From Parascedosporium putredinis (Eukaryota > Ascomycota > Sordariomycetes > Microascales > Microascaceae): a stretch of 64,000 nucleotides of DNA. The notes beneath the pieces are model-generated. The model made no database searches. It was not told the DNA's origin and saw only the letters and a list, made by a program, of their open reading frames with translations. Every line of letters starts with the position of its first letter. The stretch's first letter is position 1. Positions 56,509-64,000 of this stretch are shown here, piece by piece. Location of the stretch: the NCBI GenBank assembly GCA_949357655.1, contig CASHTG010000018.1:1054001-1118000 (forward strand), written 5' to 3'. The translations under genes and the position numbers were made by a program.

Positions 56509-57210
56509 ATGAACGCCCGAGCAATTCTCCAAGCCCAAGGATGGCGGGGGACGGACACACACTTCACGCTACAAGCGACGGCATCGGCCTCAAAAGAGAT
56601 TGCTAGTTAGCCGGAAAGACGGTACAGGAGGGCTCGGCGCATCTCAATACGCAAATGACCAGTGGTGGCTTAGCGCCTTGCAAGAACAACTGTCCGGCCT
56701 GGACACTTCGAGCGGCAAGCTCGTGCAAAAGGTCACCAACGGAAAACTCGATCGGCTCAACGAACAAGCCGGCAAGTCGGAACTCTACAAATTTTTATAT
56801 ATGGCGGTGTACTCCAAGGGACGGTCGACCTTCTTCCAAACGACCCACCAGAGCAAGTCAAGGGCCAGCAGACTCAAATACTCGATCATGCAGCATCTTC
56901 GACTATGAACGCAAACCCCTCTGAGAGCGAGAGCTCGACCAGCAATTCAGACAACGTACCCGATAAGAAGGAGAGCAAAGCCGAACGACGAGCACGGAAA
57001 GCGGCGCGCCGGGCGCGCCGGGAACAGAAGAGGGTCCGACGCGAGGCCAGAAAAATGGCAGGCTCAGGCTCAGGCACAGCTTCAGAATCAAGCACCACAG
57101 CCAACTCGATTGCGTCCATACGGAAGGAGACTAAAGAGCAGAGAAGGGCAAGGAGGGAGGCCAAGAGGAAGCTCAAAGAGGACAAAAAGCGTCGAAAGAG
57201 CCGGGCATGA
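56509..57210 (+). CDS. G-patch nucleolar protein, TMA23/GPATCH4-like
   Basis: After adding single bases at 56553-56554, 56600-56601 and 56803-56804 the frame reads MNARAILQAQGWRGTGHTLH, SDGIGLKRDLLVSRKDGTGG, then NDQWWLSALQEQLSGLDTSS and VQKVTNGKLDRLNEQAGKSE. The G-patch is the N-terminal Gly-rich part (GWRGTG, DGIGLK, GTGGLG). The C-terminal third is a Lys/Arg/Glu-rich helix (KAERRARKAARRARREQKRV), a typical nucleolar-localisation and RNA-binding tail. About 234 residues, no intron. The DQWW block after the G-patch is characteristic of TMA23/GPATCH4-type ribosome-biogenesis proteins. Function by homology. Confidence 0.85.
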
Positions 57211-57388
57211 CAGCTGGAGGTTTTCTCTTTCTTTTTCTCGTCTAAAACCAGGCCATGATGGAATTCGAGCAAAGCCATGGGTCGGCGTTTGGAGTTCACA
57301 CATTTGCCCAATTATCTAGCCAGGTGGCCTGTCACTGGCTACGTATTATTCTATAGAAATGACACTTCTAAGATAGTGATACCCCCAA

Positions 57389-58676
57389 TCATGTCTCTTT
57401 TGGAACTTTCCCGGGCTTGTTTGACAGTAGCCACGGTCTTCTGTCCCAGAAGTCATCCTTGATGATGTCCAAATGGTCCACTAATACTCTTGTCTTCTCG
57501 CGCTTTTTCTTGTCCTTCTCAGCCTGCGTTTTACTCTGCACGACCGGTTCCGCTATCCTATCAACTTCTGTTTCCGTATTGTGGGAGCCAGGCTCAACGA
57601 GTTCGTACTAGTCCGGTTAGCGGCGCCCAGATACACAGAACGGGAAACTTGAGCATACATCTCGGAACACTACGCTGCCCTTTTTATAGATCTCGGGTTC
57701 ATTGTTGTAGTTAATTCCGAACCTTGAGAAGAGTATCTCGTTCTTGTCTCGTGCAAGGGTTCCCTTCAAGCGGTTAGTTTTGCGTAGCGGAAACAGCCAA
57801 TGCTTGTGTCCGAACATACCGCAAGAAGCCTCTCCGCCTCATTATTGTCATGATTACCTTGTTGAATCAAAGCCCAAAATACCGTATTGTACAGGTTGTT
57901 GATATGGCCTGCCCTAGTTAGTGAAGGGAAACGCTGTTAAGGGCAAGCTGCACACATACAATCCACTTGTCGCCAGCTCAGGTAATCGCGGAGGTTTTGA
58001 ATGCTTGGGTAGCAGACAGCACGCCCATCAAAGCTAGGAAGAGGCGGGGACAGAGGTTTATCTGCAAAGTATATCGGCCAGAAATGGATATAATTTGCTG
58101 TGAAAGTCGACACCACCGTGCTGACGAGTTTGCTTTGAGTGAGTTAGAGTGAGAGGTCTTGTTCCAAGCCTGTCCAAGAACCGTGGACTCACCTCGATCT
58201 TCTTTCAAACAGAACGCAAGTCTTATGAAACACAAAGCTGCGTCGGGTCATAGATATCAGCATCTCGGTGCATTGGTAGAGACTGCCTGTTAAAAATCAC
58301 ACCTGAATTCGTCGCTCACGCCGTATGCGATTGTGATATCAGGCAACTCCGTGACTACAGCTCGCGCAGCTGCGTTCATGAGCTCAAGGGCTCGCTTGTC
58401 GTTGGGCTTCTCGAAGCCATATTTGGAACACAATCTCAAATGCAATCGGCGTCAGAGCTTGCACGGCAAGGTAGGCGCAGTAGAATGGCTTATGGAACCT
58501 CACTTGGTAAACCCTCGGCCGTCAATTCGGACCACTATCCATGTGTTTGGCAAAAGAGTGTCCGGTTGCTCAAAAGCCTTAACGTATTCGAACCTGCACC
58601 AGACGAACATTAGACATGATTTGAAATAGTGCGTTAGCTAAACAACAGGCTTGACGCCTTACTTGGAATTTGCCAT
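57389..58676 (-). CDS. THG1: tRNA(His) guanylyltransferase Thg1
   Basis: Adds the extra G(-1) to tRNA(His) by a reverse (3'-5') polymerase reaction. Eight exons, all GT-AG with matching phases: 58676-58663, 58593-58504, 58434-58303, 58237-58193, 58132-57960, 57908-57820, 57763-57659 and 57607-57389. They give 288 residues with no frame break. The first exon holds only MANSK. Catalytic metal-binding Asp residues lie in WIVVRIDGRGFTK and AYGVSDEFSFVFHK; FEKPNDKRALELMNAAA, PSFDGRAVCYPS, YLSWRQVDCHINNLYN and ADKNEILFS-like RDKNEILFSRFGINYNNEPE are all present. The C-terminal exon encodes a Lys-rich helix and DDFWDRRPWLL. The many small exons hide the gene from simple ORF inspection. Confidence 0.95.
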
Positions 58677-59061
58677 GCTGAACCAAGTCGTCAGAGTCTG
58701 ATCGTGGGAGAGCGAGCTTTGAATTGGCGGTTTGGTTTGCCTTTAGTGAATGTGGGGGTTTCCTGAGGTCTCGGGTATCTGCTACATTGGTCTCGTGAGC
58801 ATCCGCAGCAATATGTGGGTAAAGGGAAGTACCGGATTCACAAGGCCAGCTCCTCTCTGTCTCTGGCTGGGCTGTTTGGTGGGGTGGGCGGACATCCCTG
58901 CACGAAGATTAGCCTCGCAGCTAAGAAAACCCCAAGCAATTGGCGATTACCACGGAGCTTCTGATCAACTCCCACCCCCCTCCCTCCCTCGCAATATTCC
59001 GACTCTCCAGACCTTTGCGTCCTCAACTCTCTAGCTTGACTAGATCTTGGCGATTGATAAC
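58677..59061. promoter_or_regulatory. Divergent promoter, THG1 (-) / SWD1 (+)
   Basis: 385 nt between the two ATGs. C-rich on the + strand near 58970-59000. No gene or clear motif. Confidence 0.45.
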
Positions 59062-60544
59062 ATGAACTTGTTACTTTCGGATGATTACTTACTGCAGGAT
59101 TACCCCGAAAACATTACCAACACAATCCGATCGGGACACTCGACATGTTTACGGTTCAATCGCAAGGGCGATTACCTCGCCTCCGGTCGCGTTGATGGGA
59201 CGGTTGTGATATGGGATATCGAGACGATGGGGGTAGCCAGGAAGCTAAGAGGCCACAGCAAAAGCATCACATCCCTGAGCTGGTCTAGGTGCGGGAGGTA
59301 TCTGCTATCGGCTTGTCAAGGTTGGCGCGCCATTCTCTGGGACCTCCAGGACGGCCGACGATATCGCGAGGTCAGATTTCGGGCCCCAGCTTATATCGCA
59401 GAACTACACCCTTGGAATCAGTAAGCCTATCTCTTTCCTTTGTTGCACTAGAATCTGGCCGCGTGCTAACGCGTCATCTTCAGCAACCATTTCGTCGTGT
59501 CCCTTTCGATGAGCAGCCTCTCCTCGTCGATGTTACCGACCCGGTCCCTGTCAAACACATTCTCCCATCTTCACCGAAACGCGCGAATGCCGAAAATGAT
59601 AGTGCGCTTAAAGAGAAGCAAGCGAAGGAAGACGCGAAACAAATGACCACCGTCACCATCTTCACAGGCAGCGGCGACCACATCATCGCGGGCACAACAA
59701 AAGGGCGACTGAATATTATAGATGCAAAGACGCGAGAAATCATATTTTCTAGCAAAATATCAAGTTCCGTCATCACCACCTTGCGGATCTCTGGCTCGGG
59801 GAAAGTGTTGCTTGTGAACGCTCAAGATCGCATCATCAGGACCTTTCTCGTCCCCAACCTATCAGCCGAGAACCTCGACCTTGATACCGTTCAGTTGCCT
59901 CTAGAGCACAAGTTCCAAGATGTCGTCAATCGACTGTCATGGAACCACGTTACCTTTAGTGCCACCGGCGAATACGTATCGGCTTCGACCTACAACAACC
60001 ACGAACTCTACATTTGGGAACGAAATCACGGCAGCTTAGTGCGGATGCTCGAAGGGCCCAAAGAAGAGCAGGGTGTGATAGAATGGCACCCTCATCGGGC
60101 GCTACTTGCCGCATGTGGCCTAGAAACAGGCCGCATCTACATCTGGTCGGTTACGAGCCCTCAAAAGTGGTCGGCTCTTGCACCAGACTTCGCCGAAGTG
60201 GAAGAGAATGTGGAGTATATTGAAAAGGAAGATGAGTTTGATATTTACGCTCAAGAGGAGATACATCAGCGCCGGCTTGATGCAGAAGATGAAGATGTGG
60301 ACGTGCTCACAAAGGAACCGTCAAAGATTTATGAAGAGGATGAAGACACGTTCAGTATGCCTATTCTCTTCAACTTGGGGAAAGTGATAGCGAGGAGGAA
60401 TTCGTGGCCGTCTCGACTGGAACCATGCGACGTAGGAGTCCTGGGGAGAACCAGGAAGAACTATCGCGGAGCGGAGTCGAAGAGAAGACCTTGTCTACCA
60501 AAAGGGTCCAGGACGGGGTAGGAGTAGGAAGAAAGCATAGGTGA
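59062..60544 (+). CDS. SWD1: Swd1/RbBP5-like WD40 subunit of COMPASS
   Basis: WD40 propeller subunit of the Set1/COMPASS histone H3K4 methyltransferase. Exon 59062-59420 encodes MNLLLSDDYLLQDYPENITN, FNRKGDYLASGRVDGTVVIW, RKLRGHSKSITSLSWSRCGR and ILWDLQDGR. Intron 59421-59483, then exon 59484-60544, reading HNHFVVSLFDEQPLLVDVTD after one T is restored at 59504-59506. Later landmarks are WNHVTFSATGEYVSASTYNN, HELYIWERNHGSLVRMLEGP and VIEWHPHRALLAACGLETGR. One G lost at 60377-60380 moves the tail to NLGESDSEEEFVAVSTGTMR and a TGA at 60542-60544. About 473 residues. Weak WD residues late in the protein are normal for Swd1. Confidence 0.93.
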
Positions 60545-61558
60545 GGACAAGCAATAGTATTATACCCAGATAATCGGCACGATTTGATTGCAAGAAGATT
60601 GAAATAAACACTCAATGGGCCATCATGGCTCCCTGTGGCTTCCTTATTTTGCTTGGCATTCGGCTATCGAAGCTGGTCATGGCGATCAAGATGTCAACCT
60701 GGTTCTGATTTGAGCCTGACAGTGCCACAATGATGCTCTTCGTGGATGGATCAAGCCACTGCTGGTCGGCATGGGGTAATATTGACGGGCAAGACGGGTT
60801 AAGTTTGGGGTAATGGAGATGGTGGCTAGTGGTAGGTACGGCTTTCATCGGACATGAAATGCCAGGTTTCGATACAAGATATAAGCAGGAAGTCGCACTA
60901 TTTTAGGTCGTGGCATATGTACCAGTACATAAACGATGGGCAACGCAGAGCCAAGGCTGCCACCTTTGAGTCGCAAGGCGTGGACTGGAGCAGGAAGGGA
61001 AGAAAAGGCAGAAATTACCTAATCGGGTTTAGCGCCATCCATCACGCTCTGATCCAGCCTCAAATCCAAACCTCCCGCCCCTGTGAATTTTTCAACAACG
61101 TAACCCTTCACAAACTCACCATCATCCACAACAATCCATCACGACACGCGTCAGAACACGGATCAAAGTGCTTCTGGCCTCGATTTAGAGAATTCCAGTG
61201 CTCTATTTCGCGCTGTCACGCTTTTTTAATCCCCCGACAATCCTTTGACTGTGGCGACCGCGACGATAAATCAGTAGCTTTCTTCCTCGGCCATCGGCCA
61301 GGAAGGGCGCCGAACGGGAGCGCCATCTCGCATCATCCAACGACGTTCATTTTCATCTTCGATATCATCACGGCGCTCTCGATTTGTACTTGTCGTTTTA
61401 ATCTCGCGTTCTTTTGACCGATCTCATTTCGCTCCGGTTGCGTATACCGCGTCTTCGCCTCCTCTCCCGTTTCGTACCCCTTGACGCGCCCGCGCCATCT
61501 TCGAATCTCGTCTCATCGCCGCCGTTCATCATCGACATCCTAATAATCATTTGCAAAG
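60545..61558. promoter_or_regulatory. SWD1 3' flank and RPB1 promoter/leader
   Basis: About 1 kb. The final 400 nt are C/T-rich on the + strand and end AAAG before the RPB1 ATG. A 187-codon + frame (60854-61417) crosses this region but its composition (His, Phe, Pro, Cys scattered) is not protein-like and it lies in the likely leader. Confidence 0.5.
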
Positions 61559-64000
61559 ATGGCGAACCTTTATTTCACTCATTCGAGCGCGCCGCTCAAG
61601 ACTGTTGAGGAGATCCAGTTTGGTATTCTCTCACCCGAGGAGATTAAAAATATGAGCGTGTGCCACATCATCTATCCTGAAACTATGGACGAGATGCGCC
61701 TGAAGCCGCGCGAGGGCGGCTTGAATGACCCTCTTCTCGGTTCCATTGATCGGCAGTTTAGGTGCAAAACCTGCACGCAAGCCATGTCGGAGTGCCCGGG
61801 GCATTTTGGCCACATTGAGCTGGCGAAGCCTGTTTTCCACCCGGGCTTCATCAAGAAAGTGAAGAAGATCCTCGAAATGGTTTGCCACAACTGTAGCAAA
61901 GTCAAGGTCGACAGGGTTAGTATCAGCGGCATTTGATTACTCGTGCCATTTTACTTGCCATGCTAACCATATGCCAGACCGATCCTGAATTCGCCCGTGT
62001 CGTTCGTCTGCGTGAGCCTAAGGCGCGGTTCCACAAGGTTTGGGAACTCTGCAAGAAAAAGAACATTTGCGACAACGAACCCCGAGAAAGGATTGAACCG
62101 GGCGCTGCGAGCGATAACAAGGTTATCATTAACCACGGTGGCTGTGGCAACCTCTGCCCCGAGGTTCGCCAACAAGGACTCAATATTTTCTTGAAGGGTG
62201 GCCAGGCCGATCAAGAGGGCGGTCCTGCTTCAAAGAAGAAGGACATGGTGCCTATCTCTGCGGAGCAGGTATTGAATGTCCTCCGCCGCATCTCTGATGA
62301 TGACCTGAGAGACATGGGTCTGAACTCGGACTATGCGCGACCTGACTGGATGGTGGTCACTGTGTTGGCCGTTCCTCCTCCTCCTGTTCGTCCCAGTGTT
62401 TCCATGGATGGCACTGGAACTGGTATGCGCAACGAAGATGACTTGACCTACAAACTGAGCGATATCATCCGCGCCAATGGCAATGTCAGACAGGCTATTA
62501 GTGAGGGTTCCCCCAATCATATTCTCCGCGATTTCGAGCAGCTATTGCAATATCACGTCGCTACCTATATGGACAACGACATCGCCGGATTGCCTCGCGC
62601 GCTTCAAAAGAGCGGCCGTCCTGTCAAGGCCATTCGCTCACGCCTCAAGGGCAAGGAAGGTCGTCTTCGAGGTAATTTGATGGGTAAGCGTGTCGATTTT
62701 TCGGCCCGTACCGTCATTACCGGTGATGCCAACCTCTCCTTGGACGAAGTAGGAGTGCCCCGTTCCATCGCTCGCACTCTTACTTACCCGGAAACTGTTA
62801 CGCCTTACAACATTGGCAAGCTTCACCAGCTCGTGCAGAATGGCCCCAACGAATATCCTGGTGCTCGCTACGTCATTCGCTCCGATGGCACGAGCATAAC
62901 TCGAATTGATTTGCGCCACCACCGTCGTGCGGGACAAATTACTTTGGAGTACGGCTGGAAGGTTGAGCGTCACCTCATGGACGGCGACTACATCATCTTT
63001 AACCGACAGCCCTCTCTGCACAAGGAGTCTATGATGGGTCACAGAGTGCGCGTCATGCCTTACTCGACCTTCCGTCTCAACCTCTCCGTCACATCTCCCT
63101 ACAATGCCGATTTTGATGGTGATGAGATGAACTTGCATGTCCCTCAAAGTGAGGAAACGCGCGCAGAGGTCAAGGAGCTGTGCATGGTACCTTTGAACAT
63201 TGTGTCTCCCCAGCGTAACGGTCCCCTCATGGGTATTGTTCAAGACTCTCTCGCTGGTGTGTACAAGCTTTGCCGAAGAGACACATTCTTAACCAAAGAG
63301 CAAATGATGAACGTCATGCTTTGGGTACCTGAATGGGACGGTGTCATTCCCATTCCAGCAATCCATCGGCCTGTCCCTCTCTGGACTGGCAAGCAGATCA
63401 TTAGCATGGTTATCCCTACCACCATCAGCCTGTTCAATCCGAGCGACAGCCGCGAGGATGCTCCGTTGAAGGATGAAGGCCTTCTTATTCAAGGTGGAAG
63501 GCTCATTTACGGCCTCCTCTCCAAGAAGAGTGTGGGTGCTGCCGGTGGTGGTATTGTTCATTTGGCGTACAATGAGCTAGGACCAGGAGGTGCCATGGCT
63601 TTCCTTAACGGCGTTCAACGCGTGGTCAACTACTGGTTCTTGCATGTCGGCCATTCTATCGGTATTGGCGACACAATCCCAGACAAGGTGACCATTGAAA
63701 AGGTTCAGGCCCACATCGACGAGCGCAAGGCTGAGGTCGCTGCATTGACTGCGCAAGCCACGGCTAATCAGCTCGAAGCGTTGCCTGGTATGAACATTCG
63801 AGAGACATTTGAGAACAAGGTGTCCATCGCCCTCAACAAGGCTCGTGATGATGCCGGAACCACAACTCAGAGAAGTTTGCGTGACTCGAATAACGCTGTT
63901 CTCATGGCCTCTTCGGGTTCCAAGGGCTCGTCTATCAATATCTCGCAGATGACGGCGCTCGTCGGCCAGCAGATTGTCGAAGGAAAGCGTATCCCCTTTG
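61559..64000 (+). CDS. RPB1: RPB1, largest subunit of RNA polymerase II (5' part; runs off window)
   Basis: Exon 1 (61559-61915) starts MANLYFTHSSAPLKTVEEIQ; intron 61916-61977; exon 2 stays open to the window end, about 793 residues seen. Clamp zinc ligands are in RCKTCTQAMSECPGHFGHIE, VCHNCSK and CGNLCPEV. The catalytic Mg-binding loop NADFDGDEMN is at about 63104-63133 (SPYNADFDGDEMNLHVPQS), with GKRVDFSARTVITGDANLS and FNRQPSLHKESMMGHR before it. The bridge helix, trigger loop and C-terminal heptad repeats lie beyond the window. No frame break occurs in 2.4 kb, showing that undercalls are not uniform. Confidence 0.97.

Noticed and set aside
2..60544. Programmed ribosomal frameshifting or widespread pseudogenisation as an explanation for frame jumps
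   Set aside because: The jumps lie at many unrelated homopolymers in essential genes, always as missing bases, with no shared slippery heptamer; undercalling is simpler.

Overview
This window reads as nuclear DNA of a filamentous ascomycete (Pezizomycotina, most likely Sordariomycetes). Protein-coding genes are interrupted by short GT-AG introns (about 50-280 nt). They sit roughly 2-3 kb apart on both strands and include typical fungal forms: a trifunctional HIS4, the single-protein beta-MPP, COMPASS Swd1, a Cft1/CPSF160 and the large RNA polymerase II subunit. I saw no rRNA, tRNA, CRISPR array or intact transposon.

Layout. 1-23 kb is housekeeping: the 3' part of an AcrB-like coiled-coil gene, lipin (phosphatidate phosphatase), TAF9, HIS4, beta-MPP, a GH36 raffinose-synthase/Sip1-type gene and an RSC4-like tandem bromodomain gene. 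23-31 kb looks like an accessory island: a CorA-like two-TM membrane protein gene lies divergent to a large NLR (STAND) receptor gene with a RelA/SpoT-like N-terminus, a NACHT ATPase and 12 WD40 repeats, several almost identical. 31-64 kb returns to housekeeping: CKS1, ERO1, USB1, a small conserved fungal protein, CFT1, a Gly/Ser-rich secreted or anchored protein, LYS1, an ANCHR-like zinc-finger protein, an LMBD1-type transporter, a GPATCH4/TMA23-like G-patch protein, THG1, SWD1 and the 5' part of RPB1. HIS4 and LYS1 both carry GCN4/CPC1-type motifs upstream, which fits cross-pathway control of amino-acid synthesis.

A major technical point affects every gene model. In at least 18 genes the frame jumps at about 40 places, and restoring one base to a homopolymer (nearly always C or G) rejoins conserved protein sequence. 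Three further places need two bases. Every case is consistent with lost bases and none needs an extra base. I therefore treat these as assembly or sequencing undercalls, not pseudogenes. Gene spans below run across them, and the protein lengths quoted assume the repair.

The most interesting biology is the NLR locus at 26.0-30.8 kb and its divergent partner. The WD40 array carries a 252-bp higher-order duplication of the kind associated with fast-evolving fungal allorecognition receptors. The gene also has an in-frame TAG and a local frame change between NACHT and WD40 that do not look like the homopolymer errors.
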